Below are positions 36,230 through 48,599 of a stretch of DNA of 64,000 nt, in pieces; position 1 is the first letter of the stretch; each line of letters begins with the position of its first letter. The position numbers and the translations under genes were made by a program. The notes beneath the pieces are model-generated. The model was not told the DNA's origin, searched no databases, and saw nothing but the letters and a program-made list of their open reading frames with translations. The stretch is from Viscum album (lineage: Eukaryota; Streptophyta; Magnoliopsida; Santalales; Viscaceae), in the NCBI GenBank assembly GCA_963277665.1, contig OY728165.1:1760586772-1760650771 (forward strand), read 5' to 3'.

Positions 36230-37740
36230 CTTTGCACCTAAAATAGTTGATTTGAGAATGGATTTTGGATAGACAGTCCATACCCTAGATGATGTTGTAT
36301 GGCCTTGATACTACTATTAGAATATCCAACCTGAAACTCTCTCCTCCAAGAGTAAGCTCACACCATAGACACTAGTCCGTAATCATTAAATCACGTCTCA
36401 TATGAGTCTCTATCTTTATGGATCAAGCCAACAGCTCCATCAGAATATCCATTCTCTAAATGAGTGACATTGAAATAAAAGAGTGACTGACATCTATGTC
36501 TAAAATTAGTACATCTAAGGTGGGTTAGACATAGATCATACCTCGAATCATCTCTGGAGCACCGTGGTCCGAGGCCTTAGCTTCCTGGAGATGAGCTCAT
36601 CCATGTCCACCACCTCCCTGTGGTCGGTGTGGACCCCTTGGAGGTGGTGGTGGTAGAAATTTTAATTGCCACCCACCGCCTGTTGCATGGCCAAATCCTC
36701 TTCCACATCCACCTACTACCTGTGGTCCTCTCTGCTAGATTCTCTGCCACTACCTTGGTAGTCCCATGACCATTTTATGGTCGTAAGTGCGGCTGGTTGG
36801 GCAGTCACGAGCCCTGTGGCCCTGCCAGCCACTTGTGTGAATAAAAGTATACTACATTTCTGGCATGATCTACCTCGTGAGATTCACACATATGAACCTT
36901 ATTCATGGGATCATCCAACAGATGGTGTCTTCCAATTGGAACTATGTGTCATCATCCTACGACAAGCCAAATATGATTCTATTATGTGTCGCTCGGTGGT
37001 GAGTTTCACTGTTGGTGTCTCCTCATCAAGAAATCTCGTCACAAAGAGTTCCCCCTTCATTACTATAGCATGTGTTGGGAAGCTGGGAGATACCATCGAA
37101 TCTCTAATATCTTATGTGAGTCCTTTCTCGAAGGCATGAGACCTTAATAATGTGACTCGCCCCATGTTGTTAGAGTAGCGCGAGAGGTCAATCAAATTTG
37201 TCGAGTACTAGGCCATGACCAGGATTCCCAGTTATATCTGTAGAATCTCCTGTATATGCACAAAGCACAGAGTCTCTAGTACAAACTTTTCCCTAAAGAG
37301 GACCTCTAAATATGCCCTGGTGAGGGTTGCCTCGTCTTGTATCTGGAGCATCAGGCTCTTCTATCACCATGTTTCTCCTTGTAATATTCTAGCATCTAGG
37401 ATCACTATCTGGTCTGTCGGTGTGAAAACCCGGTGAGAAACACTAGCCACAACCTCCAAATATTCCTCATCCACATGCATATATGTCTCCCCCTTATATC
37501 CTCAGAGGCCTCTACCATTGAAACTCATGCAAGATGATCAGTCATCATAAGCTATTTGTAGGTGGGAATGGTGGAAACAGTTTCCCAACAGGATGTGGTG
37601 CTACTAGTAAACCATCGGATGGTACTATCGCAATAATAGGGCCCCGCATCAAGGCTTCATCTCTCAACTTTACATCATTGTATACTCTCTCAGGAATATT
37701 AATTGGTTGTCTATGTGGAAGCATCCTGAAATGAAACAAC
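36230..37740 (-). pseudogene. Element C gag and protease fragment
   Basis: The minus strand shows a Gly/Pro-rich stretch (about 36700-36600), the knuckle remnant QGHRARDCP, and the gag body at 37096-36911 (FPTHAIVMKGELFVTRFLDEE). Open pieces are short and in different frames. The protease half with the active site is not visible, only its GMDCLS tail at about 36265. Confidence 0.5.
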
Positions 37741-38179
37741 TATTATAAGATTAATAAGTTATACCAGGTGAGATGAATCAAAATAGAATAATGTCAAATA
37801 CTCCACAATACATTTAACTCATAAATCAATGGTTTCAAATATACATCAATATTCATTTTCTGATGTCCTGATATTAATAAAGTCAAAAGGTTATAGGGCT
37901 CCATCATCAACATCCATGGATGTTGATTTTATGGAGTTATAATGACAGGACAACATGAATATTGACTACGATAAGAACCAAATAGACAGAATGTGTCAGT
38001 AGAAAGACCCAATATCACGTTCTTGGAATCTAATGAAAAAGAATGATGCAGACGTTAAAAATGATTCCATGAATCACCATTAGATGGATGATTAAATCTT
38101 TTACCATTTGAAATATTGGTGCTGTGCCATGAAATCATAGATGTTGTGGTATGAGACATAAAAAAACATTGTATCCTGG

Positions 38180-38960
38180 GTGTAATGGGTATATATCTTA
38201 ACCGTTTTATAGGAATCGATCAAGACATCAATGGTTGAACTTCTTTATAACTCGATTGTCCACATGGGGGAAAACTATCCAACAACTCAATTTCACCAGA
38301 ATATAAGATGCAATTATTTGGAAAAGAATGAATATTCCAATAAATAAGGCCTAGATAACAAACCAACCTCTTTCTATCATAGTAATTTTCAGGCAACACA
38401 TTTCCTTCAGGTAAAAGTGTTTTAACCATAGAAAATACCAGATCAAAATAGTTGTTTGGAAATGCATTATCTTATATAATAGAAATAATTTTTTCAAATG
38501 CTTCTAATTTTATTACCTTGCTACCAGGATATAATTCATCCTCAATAGACCTGAACAACTCATTAAAATTAGGATGGTGCCAACTCAGGAGTTTAGTCAA
38601 TATCATCATGAGTTAGCATTTGTTGAAGAGATGGACCTGCAACATCATGTACTCAATTGTGGAACCAGGATGGATCTAGAATCAAGTTATTAGTATCTTC
38701 TCTAGAACTATGTTCACCGTGTTGATACCAAAAAACATAATCTGATTGAAAACCAATCCTCTAGAGATATCCCACATCCTTGTCAAATGTGTTAAATGTT
38801 ATCAGAGCACTTTTTTGATAAGGAAACTTAATTGTGACTTCTAAAAAATATTCTGTTTTTGATGATTCAAATGATAAGAAAGTTTCAACTCCCTCAATAT
38901 ATATAAGGTTTAAACCAGAACCATTTTTTTTTGCACTTATTAAACCATGCGCGATCATCT
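38180..38960 (-). pseudogene. TNP2-type CACTA transposase, N-terminal fragment
   Basis: At 38958-38761 the frame carries YIEGVETFLSFESS, matching the transposase-associated domain at the start of TNP2 proteins (the usual CPC..C pattern is degraded). At 38429-38220 it carries KTLLPEGNVLPENYYDRKRL, then LGLIYWNIHSFPNNCILYSGE, which corresponds to the LPEGN..YY..KK and H.CPNDC.L stretch before the catalytic core. Between them are several stops. The catalytic DDE region is absent. The Cys of the PNDC motif reads PNNC. Confidence 0.7.
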
Positions 38961-39544
38961 AATAATTATTGATGTCGACTTCCTTATTCCATATTTTTCT
39001 ACAAAATTTAAAATCATCACTAATTTTTTAATAATTTGATATTATAAAAACACTATCTGAAAAAATTGAAAACTAAGTAGTACTACTTATTAATAATTTC
39101 CATTAATTAAGGCCGACACAATTTCCAGGGGATTGACGGCTAATATTTGTTCCAAAGGATCATTTACTTCTATCTTTCTCATACTGATATCACAATGAGG
39201 AATTTGGTCAGAGGTACGCATATTCATTCTTTTATACATGAGAATGAATATGCATAGCTTCGACCAGATTCTTTATTGTGATTTTAGTGTGAGAAAGATT
39301 CAAGTAAATGATATGTCAGACAAAAGAGTCTCTTTTTCATCGAGGAATCATCTTCTTTCTACTATCACCACCTGAAAAAATTATAAAAAATATGATCCTA
39401 TGAATGCATATCGAATATCATGCACACGAGATTGAATATTCCAATGTAGCATCACACTTTTCATAATGTTTTGAATAAGTGAGAGTTGAAAGGAAAAAAT
39501 TCATCGAGTAATAGGGGTGCTTTCAATCCACTAGAAATTGAGCC

Positions 39545-41870
39545 AAGTTCTTAAAATTTGTTAAAATTTATTAAAATTTCTTTTTAACTTTTCTTAACTG
39601 TTCCTAACAAATTATTACTTTTTATTACTAATTATTCCTATTTATTACTAATTCTTACAATTTATAACTAATTATTCCTATTTATTACTAATTATTCTTA
39701 TTTATTACTAACTATTCCAATTTTTTACTAACTATTACAATTTATTACTAACTATTACTATTTATTACTAATTATTCTTATTTATTACTAATTATTTCTA
39801 TTTATTACTAATTATTGCTATTTATTACTAATTATTTCTATTTTTCCTAAATATTGCTAATTATTGCTAATTATTGCTAATTATTGCTATGTATTCCTAG
39901 TTATTCCTATTTTTTTTATAATTATTACTATTTATTGCTAATTATTACTAATTATTCCTAATTATTCCTAATTATTCCAAATTATTACTAAGTATTCCTA
40001 TTTTTTCTTAATTATTTATAATTATTACTATTTATTAATAATTATTACAACTTATTACTAATTATTACTAATTATTACAAATTATTACTATTTAATAATA
40101 ATTATTAATAATTATTAATAATTATTACTAATTATTAATAATTATTACAAATAATACTAATTATTCCTGTTTATTACAAAAATTTAACTAATTATTCCTA
40201 ATTAATACTAATTATTCATAATTATTCCTAATTATTCCTAATTATTCTTAATTATTCACAATTATAAATAATTAATATTATTTACTACTAATTATTGTTA
40301 TTTATTACTAATTATCGCTATTTATTCCTCATTATTGCAAATTATTGATAATTATTTCTAATTATTCCTAATTATTGTTAATTATTACGAATTATTTCTA
40401 TTTATTACTAAGTATTCATAATTATTCCTAATTATTCTTAATTATTTTGAATTGTTACTAATTATTCCTAATTATTAACAATTATTATTAATTATTCATA
40501 ATTATCATTATTTATTGCTAGTTATTACTAATTATTGAAATTTATTACTAATTATTTCTATTTATTTCTAAATATTGTTATTTATTGTTATTTATTACTA
40601 TTTATAGCTATTTTTTACTAATTATTGCTAAATATTCCAAATTATTGGTAATTATTGCTAAATATTAGTAATTATTGCTAATTATTAGTATATATTTCTA
40701 ATTATCCCAAATTATTCCAAATTATTACTAATTATTTCTATTTATTACTAATTATTTCTATTTATAACAAATTATTGCTATTTATTCCTATTTATTGCTA
40801 ATTATTGCTAATTATTCCTAAATATTGCTAATTATTGCTATTTATTTCTAATTATTCCTATTTATTTCTATATATTACAATTTATTACTAATTATTTCTG
40901 ATTATTCTTAATTATAACTAATTGTCACTAATTATTCCTAATTATTACTAATTATTCCTATTTATTACTATTTGTTACAAATTAATACTAATTATTAAAA
41001 TTTATTACTATTTATTACTATTTATTACTAATTATTATATTTAATTACTAATTATTACTAATTATTACAAATTATTACTAATTATTGTTAATTATTACTA
41101 ATTATTACTAATTATATCTAATTATAACTAATTAATAATAATTATCTTTATATATTACTAATTATCTGTATATATTACAAATTATTACAAATTATTACAA
41201 ATTATTAGTATTTATTAATAAATATTACTTATTATTATTAATTATTACAATTTATTAGTAATTATAAGAGTTTATTACTAATTATTACAGATTATTACAA
41301 ATTATTACCATTTATCACTAATTAGTACAATTTATTACTTATTATTAAAATTTAATACTAATTATTGGTAATTATTACAAGTTATTTGTAATTATTACAA
41401 TTTATTACTAAATATTACAATTTATTACAATTTATTAGTAATTATTACAATTTATTACAAATTATTTCAATTTATTACTATTTATTAAAATTTATTACTA
41501 ATTATTACAATTTATTACTAATTAATAAAATTTATTAATATTTATTACTCATTAATTTTTATGACTCATTATTACAATTTATTACTAATTATTACAATTT
41601 ATTACTATTTATTGTAATTTATCACTATTTATTACTCATTATTACTATTTATTACTCATTATTACAATCTATTAATCATTATTATTATTTATATATAATT
41701 ATTAATAAATGTTTACAAATTATTAGTATTTATAATTATTTATTAAAAATTATTATTAATTACTACAAATTATATATATACATTACTAATTATCGTTAAT
41801 AATTCTTAATTACTACTAAATAATAAATAATAGTACTAAAAATTTCAATTTATTAGTACAAATAAATACT
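39545..41870. repeat. Long degenerate array of a 10-bp unit (attattacta)
   Basis: About 2.3 kb built from variants of 'attattacta', 'tttattacta', 'attattccta', 'attattacaa' and similar, holding a 10-base register over most of its length (roughly 230 units). The plus strand contains almost no G. Left half units favour 'ttcct', right half units 'ttacaa', so the array evolved in blocks. It lies between the CACTA promoter region and the transposase fragment. It is not coding in any frame. Confidence 0.9.
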
Positions 41871-41969
41871 CATAACAAAATAATTTAAATTTAATTTAAT
41901 TACAGGTAATCAACAATAATAAAAATTAACATAATAAAACGAAATATATAATAAATTAAATAAAACATA

Positions 41970-42140
41970 AATACCTTTAAGCTTGATTTTGAATTGATAT
42001 AGACAGCTTCACAACTTCTTCGAAAAAAAAATTAATTTTGAAAAAATTTTCGCTCTAAAATCAGTGTTTAGAGAAAAAACATGATCTAAGAATTGAGAGA
42101 AATGAAAGAAAAAATGGATGGCGATATATATAGGTTAGAT
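41970..42140 (-). promoter_or_regulatory. CACTA element promoter and first exon candidate
   Basis: On the minus strand a TATA box (CTATATATATCG, about 42122-42134) is followed by a CT-rich leader and, about 150 bp on, by a donor-like AAAG|GTATTT near 41980. The transposase fragment lies 3 kb downstream across the 10-bp array, so the array would fall in a leader intron. TATA and donor are seen; transcription is inference. Confidence 0.4.
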
Positions 42141-42477
42141 TATTTGTGACAGAACTATTTGCTACTGGATACCCATCGCAAATACCTACACCTGCATTAA
42201 GCTATTAACCGCTGTTGGGTATCTGCAACGGGGCCCATCACAAATACTTCACTATTTGGGATGGTGGGATCCCAGCATCGCTAAAAACCTTCTCGCCGTA
42301 TGGCGTGATACCTGCGCCAAACCTTTTTCGACGGGACACGAAATCTCGTCACAAATAATTATTTATTTCTGACGGGTCATTACCGCCATAAAAAATAACC
42401 TATTTGATGATCATTTTGCGACGTGATTCATTCCTGTCGCAAAAAGTCCATCACAAATAGTAATTTTTCCTATAGTG

Positions 42478-44200
42478 ATATTTTGTATTCCCTTACTATT
42501 TCCTGATTTCATGACATTAATGATACTATTCAATGAGCATTTCTGCTCACCGTTATCCTGTTATTTCCCATTTACACAATATAACATCAAAATTTCTATA
42601 TGTATCTTCATGATATTTATAGATAATGACTAATTGGTGATTTTTTCATGATATAAACTAAAATTGCGATGTAATTTATTAATAATATAGTATATAGTCT
42701 CATAATACTACAAAACTGATAAATCCTTTCTATTGTGATCAATAAAAATTTATTTAATGATATAAAATGACCATCATATATTTGTTATTAATTTTGGGGT
42801 CATTACATCAAAATGATCCATAACATTCCACCAAAACATATCATTAATTATATTAAAATAAAAAATTACATTAAATAATCCATATCTAAAACTATTTAAA
42901 TCATATTTTCCAACAAATGAACATGAATGGACTATACATGAATCCTTGAACACAAATAGTGTTTTCCAACCATCTAGATGTAATTCATTCATTTACCAAT
43001 GAATCATTGCATAATTCCCCAATTTATAATATTTGAAATGTGAAGAAAAATTGGAGGGGTGTACATGAAGAATATATAATATGATTACCATATATTTTAA
43101 CATGAATCAATTCTGAGAAAATACATATTTATGGTTGAAGGATGTGAAGTTGATATATAAAAAGATTTTTTTGCTGATGGATCTTCATTGACATGAGAAC
43201 ATCATGTTATAAGGGAAACTGAATGGTAATTTTCTAGTTTTGGTGTAAATAAACAGTGTTCCATCTTTGAAAACAACCAAGACATTCCACTATTATGTAT
43301 CTAACACTGAGCCACTGGCTACCTAGTGTAACCTCCATCAGACCACTATATCATGTAAACATATAGGGTACCAGGTGTCATTCAATATGTACTCAAAGAG
43401 TAAATTTATTTGAAACTCTTTTGATATCTTATCAGGTCTCACATGATCCACCATAATCCAATGTATCTAAGAAAACATGTAAAAGAACATTAGACTTCAT
43501 CCTTAAATACCAGACATTTTGGAAAAATTATAATAACGAAAAAAATCTAAATCAGTATCCATAATCATTCTTATATTATTTACTAACTATTATAAATCCA
43601 AATTATATCAAACAATTAATTAAATTAATATAATTTTGAAATTTTGATGTACTAACTCCCGACCATATCACTATTCATCCATGAAAATTCAAAGTTATTC
43701 ATAATATAAAATCGTTTATTACTCTAAAAATATTACTACTAGTTTAAAAATAACCATTATTAAAATATGTGACACTAAAAATAAACAATAAACTATATAT
43801 TAAAATATATAAAAATTCCCTCAAAGACACATTAACAAATCTAAAACCAATAAATTATTTAAATAGAAGTTTTTTAATATCCTCATACTCAAAACAACAT
43901 GAATTACTAGGGATTACCCTCTTTTTATTTATCTATTCAATTCTAGTTTTGAAAAAACAAGTACTTTCCGAAATTGTTTTGGAAAAAAAAATATCAATTA
44001 TTTTTTAGATATTTTATTTAGTTTTCGAGATCATGGATTTCAAAAAATCAATTTTTAAATTACAATTAGTCCTAATGAAAATATTATAATTTGATTTAAA
44101 GATTTACCATTACAAATTAATGTAATGATCTATTTCAAATATAATGTTTTCAAATTTTTTTATTCTATTTCAAAGACCCAAAAAGATTTTTTATCACTAC
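42478..44200. other. AT-rich spacer, no gene recognised
   Basis: There is no recognisable protein. The short ORFs 42774-42992 (minus) and 43769-44008 (plus) are AT-rich and lack motifs. This appears to be the older DNA into which both the CACTA element and element D inserted. Confidence 0.5.
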
Positions 44201-44205
44201 ACCTA
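44201..44205. other. Target-site duplication of element D, left copy
   Basis: accta, identical to 63775-63779 immediately outside the other end of element D. Confidence 0.9.
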
Positions 44206-47200
44206 TGTCACGACCCGTCCTTGGGGCCCGTGCCATGACTACCCCAAACCCGCCTTCAATAGGCCAGGGGCTGGAAACTAGCACCAAAGGCATAAATCCC
44301 GATAAAAAGGGAAGACATTGCCTTTATCAATTTAATCACAGACAACCAGAGTACAAGCGGAAGCAAACACTATGTAAATTAGAACAAAAATTGTGCTGAA
44401 AGTACAAAGGGGATGGAATACAAGACAAACAGAAAGGTACAACTACAAATGAAAGAAAGTACAACTGAAAGAAAAACATCTGAATGATGAAGCAACTCCT
44501 GGAACGTCCTCCGGGTTCCAACATTAAGGGTAGGTACAGATGTCCTTTTCAGGACTCCACGTCTATCGGTCTGCTGCGTGTGCCGTCACACTGAGTGTCC
44601 ACCTCCGGGAACCGTCGAGTCCTCATACACTCTGCCTCACTCAGCGTTGTCTGTCATCTGCATCCAACACAACGAGTTGCAGGCATAGCCCATGCTGGGG
44701 TGAGTATAAGGATACTTAGTTGGGACCCCAAGACCCGCAAGGTCTCAAAACAACCAACATGGATAAACCACAAAGAATGATCTCTACAGATAACCTTTAC
44801 ATAGGTATATGCCCATACATATACTTAAGTTATCAAGTAATCCATCTCAATCATGACTAAAGAACAAAGGTCATTGGCTCAGCTCAAACCAAGATTTTCA
44901 TTCACGATGTCGAAAGCACTTCTGCTGGAGAACTCTTCCTCTGTCGAGCACAATAGTCCTGTCATGACTCTGAGGTGCTACTCTCTATCCTTAGACTGTT
45001 GAGGTACTCCTCCTCTGTCGAGTACCGTGGGTCTATCTCCCCAACACAGTAGTGATTCCTCGCCATGGGTCTACCGCTAAAACTAAGAACACCCCCTCAT
45101 ATCCTACAGAGGTACTCCTTCAATCGAGGACCACAGGTATTCCACCCCAACATAGTAGCACTCCTCCACTATGGTTCTACCACCCCAACATAGCAGTGCT
45201 CCCCACTGGGCTAGTCAAGTCACTCCGAATCAGATCAGACATGAAGTCATCAAGTCATAGCCAAATACAAGGTCTTCGTACTCCGTACACTCTTCTCTTG
45301 GAGGATCCGCTCCACGAGATACTGGTTGATACTTCCAAGTGTCATGAAATATCATGTGGATGTTTCTCAATGAACCTCCTAATCATAGTGGTCTCAACAC
45401 AATATATGGCGCGTCAATCGGATGCACGGTCTGTGAGTTATTGGCCTTTTATCATAGGGGCCTGGTTGGTTTCGTGTTTGAACCATCCTGACTGTATCTC
45501 AACTGTACCCTGAACTACCATGGGGTATACTCAAAGGGACCGGTTCTCAAATATATTACCAGCGCCGCTGACGGTTCGTGAAACGTACGTCCCGTCTAAG
45601 AGTTATTGGCTTTTCGGTCATACGGGCAAAGTTGGATTTCAGGTCAAATCCAACCCATAAATACTCCAACTGGGTCCAAACGTCATGTGGAGTATTCCAA
45701 ATGAACCGTTTCATCAGAAGGAAACCAATGTAGTTGACGGAACATCAATCGGATGTCTGGTCCATAAGTTATAAGCGTTCTTGCTCTGAGGACCTGGTTG
45801 GTTTCGGGTTCGAAACAACCCGGTCATACCCAAACATCAGCAAAACATTGAGTGTAATAAAAAGAAACGACCTTCTCGATCCAAGGAATCATTCACAACT
45901 AACGGTGTGTCGATAGGAGGTCTGTAGCTCATGTTGTCGGTATTGAAACGAATATGTTCATAAAAAGGGGGGGGGGGGGGTTGGGCCCGGTCTGATTCGG
46001 CCATAACCTCCCTAGGTATGCCCGAAATGGGTTGACCCGACCCGGGACCGGGTCCGTCCAGGTAGGGTGTGGACCGACACGGATGGCGAGGCCCGACCGG
46101 TGGCTGGCACGGCCTGGGCGAGGCACGTCCAGCATGGCCGAGTGGTTTGCTTGGAGTGTGGGGGGGGGGGGTGCGACCCCCCATTGATTGGAACTGGTGG
46201 CACCGGCTAGCGCCAACCCCGCCGTCCCAAATCCCGCGTGGCTACAGGATCTGACACCTCACTTCCGCAACAACAACCGTAGCTGACTTCCTATGGCGGT
46301 GCGCTGGGGAGCCGCCGCATCCAGGCGTCAGGCCTCCAGCAACCTGCGCTGCCACGAGATTCCCCGAGCCACTAGATTCACTATGTTGGCCTATTTTAGC
46401 TTCCGACATCGCCCACAGCCTTCTCGGGTCTCTCTCTTCACTGGGTCGACTTCAAATCGGCATTGCAGCCCCGTTTCGTCATCGCCCGCCAGTCCGACCT
46501 CAAACAAACAACTTGCAGAGGGTCTTCAGGCCATGTTTGTTCGGCTCGTGCCCTCCATGTTAGGAGATATAATTTGTAAAAAGTTAATCATAGTTTCACG
46601 TAGAAAGAATAACAATTTTATTCAAATAAAATTGAAACAATCCACCCTAACTTGAATATGGTTTGTTCTTCATAGATGCGGAAAGCGATGATGCTTCATC
46701 AACGTCAGAGAAAGATTCATCGTTGTTGGCGAGTTATCCACGTCATTGTCTTCTCCCTTGATGTGGAGGAAGAAAAGGGATTGAAAAACATAGATCGTTG
46801 TTCGTTGAGTCGTTATCCATTGAAGGTGAGTGTTCTTCATCGGAGAAGGAAAACGTTCTTCATTGAGGACTGGAATTACTTCCTCCCTTATAAAAAGTTA
46901 TCTCCCTCACTCTCCTTAACTCAACGATTGCCCCAAAAATAAAATAATAGTCCTAAGATGTTATTTTATTAACACATGCAACATAAAAATTCAAAATTCA
47001 AATCACTTAATTAATTATGTGAAGTGGTAGAGTTTACTAATTAGGGTGTGTTGGATAAAAATTAAGAGGGAGAGAGGAAAAGGATTGGATCCTCATAAAC
47101 ATGGGTAGATTGTCACATTGAACAAGGGAGTTTAAAGGGCGTTTGAAAAGAGTAATGGGAGGTGAAAGGTTGGGGCTCGTGTGGGATAAACTCTCAAATA

Positions 47201-47609
47201 TTCAAACATGAGATGTTTGGTGGATTTGGGCCCCACCAATAACTTCCCAAGGGAGGAAATTACTTCCTTGGAAATATATAAAATTGTTCAAACAATTTTA
47301 TTTAACTATTTCCAATTTCCAAAAAAAAAAATTAACTCTGAACCCACGTAAAACGAAAGTACGGTAAAAGTTCTATTAAGCGAGTACCAATGTTGCAAGT
47401 TCATTGGTGTCCTCAGATTTCAATTTTGAACACCGGTTCAATTGATAGAAAAACTCACTCGTACGTTTACTGAACATACCTGGACAAAGCATCAGAATTT
47501 GATTCCGGGCACATCAGGCCTCAGAATCAGGCACCATCAGAAGCTGCGGACTCGTAAAATTCCAAATAAATTAAGAAAAAAATTTCCTTGGAATTTCCGG
47601 GTGTTTATA
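44206..47609 (-). repeat. Element D 3' LTR
   Basis: On the minus strand it starts TATAAACACCC (a decayed TGTAAAGACCC, as in the other copy) at 47609 and ends CGTGACA at 44206. Inside are two poly-G tracts on the plus strand (45967-45980 and 46160-46171), a GC-rich island (about 45980-46350), four degenerate repeats of about 160 bp (about 45400-45960), and a shorter 'ccccaacacagtag' repeat (about 44930-45215). The Pro-rich ORFs across the GC island are shadows of the poly-G/poly-C tracts. Confidence 0.85.
45400..45960 (-). repeat. Degenerate tandem repeat of about 160 bp in element D LTR
   Basis: Four units are recognised by 'tgacgg..catcaatcggatgtc', then 'gtcc.tgagttattggc', then 'gggcc.ggttggtttcgggt' (landmarks near 45410, 45566, 45733 and 45897). 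The other LTR has them at about 51240-51840. It probably arose by tandem duplication inside the LTR. Confidence 0.65.
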
Positions 47610-47639
47610 TTACTACCTCCTCAGGTATTTACATCACCA

Positions 47640-48560
47640 TAAAGCTTCAACGCACTATAAGAAAACTAAAGGGGCGAGAACGCATCTGAGCCTCTTTCTC
47701 CCATTTGATCCACTTGAGGTTCCTATGCGGCTAGTGAATGTGCACCAGAGGAATCAACCAACCACATGGGAACCACTCTTTTCAATCCTCAATCACCACT
47801 GGGACCTCTATAAATGTCTCCCCAACATCAATTTCTAGCTCCCCCATGATCGATGATGTGTGATGGGTCGTGCACGTATCTCCTCATCTGAGATACGTGG
47901 AAGAATTTATGCACCAAGTGCCACTGAGGTGGAAGGGACAGGCGGTAAGCCACCTCGCCTACTCTGATGAGGGCCTGGAAAGGTCCGATGAAATGCAGTG
48001 ATAACTTTTTGCTCGTCCATATCTCTGTATATCTCATCTAGGTGAGACCCGAAGGAAGACGTGATCGCCATCCTTGAGCTCCAGTGATCTTCGTCTCCGA
48101 TCTGCATAGGACTTCTGTCTACTCTATGTAGTCTTCATCCGCTCTAGGATGATTCTAACCTTCTTCTTTATAGCCTGAACCATCTCTGGTTCTAGACGTG
48201 CTGACTTCATCACAATCCACAAAGGATATCTGAAACGCAGCCATCTTCTGTCTCACGTCTTTTAACAGCTGAATTCCTGATCTCCTACTAAGGGCATCTG
48301 CTACAATGATCCCCTTCCCAAGAGTATAAAATATCTCAAATCATAGTATTGGAGGAACTCATGTCCTCGCTCTTATCTCAGGTTTAGGTCCTTCTATGAG
48401 AAGACACACCTGATATTATTGAGTTTATAGTAAACTGTAAATCGTTCGCTCAACGAACAATGGTGTGACTAGCCAATTTTATGAACACATCTCCACCATT
48501 CTTCGTCTACATTCTACATGAGTTTTTGAGATTTCTCCTCTGCCAAAAAGGGAAATCTGG
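47640..48560 (-). pseudogene. Element D pol remnant (RNase H end, integrase C-terminus, chromodomain-like end)
   Basis: Reading leftward, a degraded RNase H region leads to ADALS (48301-48289). Next, with almost no gap, comes the end of integrase: the YADRR-like stretch at about 48110-48100 and FIGPFQALIRVGEVAYRLSLPP, then HKFFHVSQMRRYVHDPSHI (47990-47840). A W-rich end (KWIKWEKEAQMR, about 47730-47690) resembles the last part of a chromodomain. The integrase catalytic core is missing. Stops and frameshifts are present. Confidence 0.7.
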
Positions 48561-48599
48561 TCTCATCCCCTGGATAAACCACGTTCATTTTCTAATATA

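Larger units (their letters stand above)
35060..37740 (-). mobile_element. Element C: decayed minus-strand Ty3/gypsy remnant lacking RT
   Basis: Minus-strand order: gag (37740 to about 36850), zinc knuckle (about 36835-36780, QGHRARDCP with upstream Cys residues lost), protease tail (about 36310-36260, YNIIWGMDCLSK, equivalent to the family [11 protein letters not shown]), then integrase (35740-35060). Only about 550 bp separate protease from integrase, where about 2 kb of RT and RNase H is expected, so these were deleted. No LTR or PBS is recognised on either side. Confidence 0.65.
38180..42477 (-). mobile_element. CACTA (En/Spm-type) DNA transposon, right part
   Basis: The end at 42477 reads, on the minus strand, CACTATAGGAAAAATTAC, followed by GC-rich subterminal sequence with several 'gcgacggg/tttgtgacg' motifs (42200-42460), which is typical of CACTA ends. 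A TATA box, a long 10-bp array and a TNP2-like transposase fragment follow on the same strand. The other end was not found, so the element is truncated or its left part is lost near element C. The 3-bp target duplication on this side would be ata (42478-42480). Confidence 0.65.

Noticed and set aside
39049..39062. CACTATCTGAAAAAATT as the other CACTA end
   Set aside because: It would leave the TNP2 fragment outside the element, and the match to the 42477 end stops after a few bases.
39545..41870. CRISPR array or centromeric satellite as the origin of the 10-bp array
   Set aside because: There are no spacers and no fixed longer unit, and the location inside a CACTA element together with the short degenerate unit does not fit either.
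42774..42992. 72-codon minus-strand ORF in the spacer
   Set aside because: No recognisable domain, AT-rich, no supporting promoter or neighbour.
45837..46254. Overlapping Pro-rich ORFs on both strands
   Set aside because: They cross poly-G/poly-C tracts in a GC-rich LTR segment. Open frames there are a by-product of composition, and the other LTR does not keep the same frames.
47653..47668. CACTATAAGAAAA resembling a CACTA transposon end
   Set aside because: It lies within the pol tail of element D, next to its PPT, with no subterminal repeats and no partner end.
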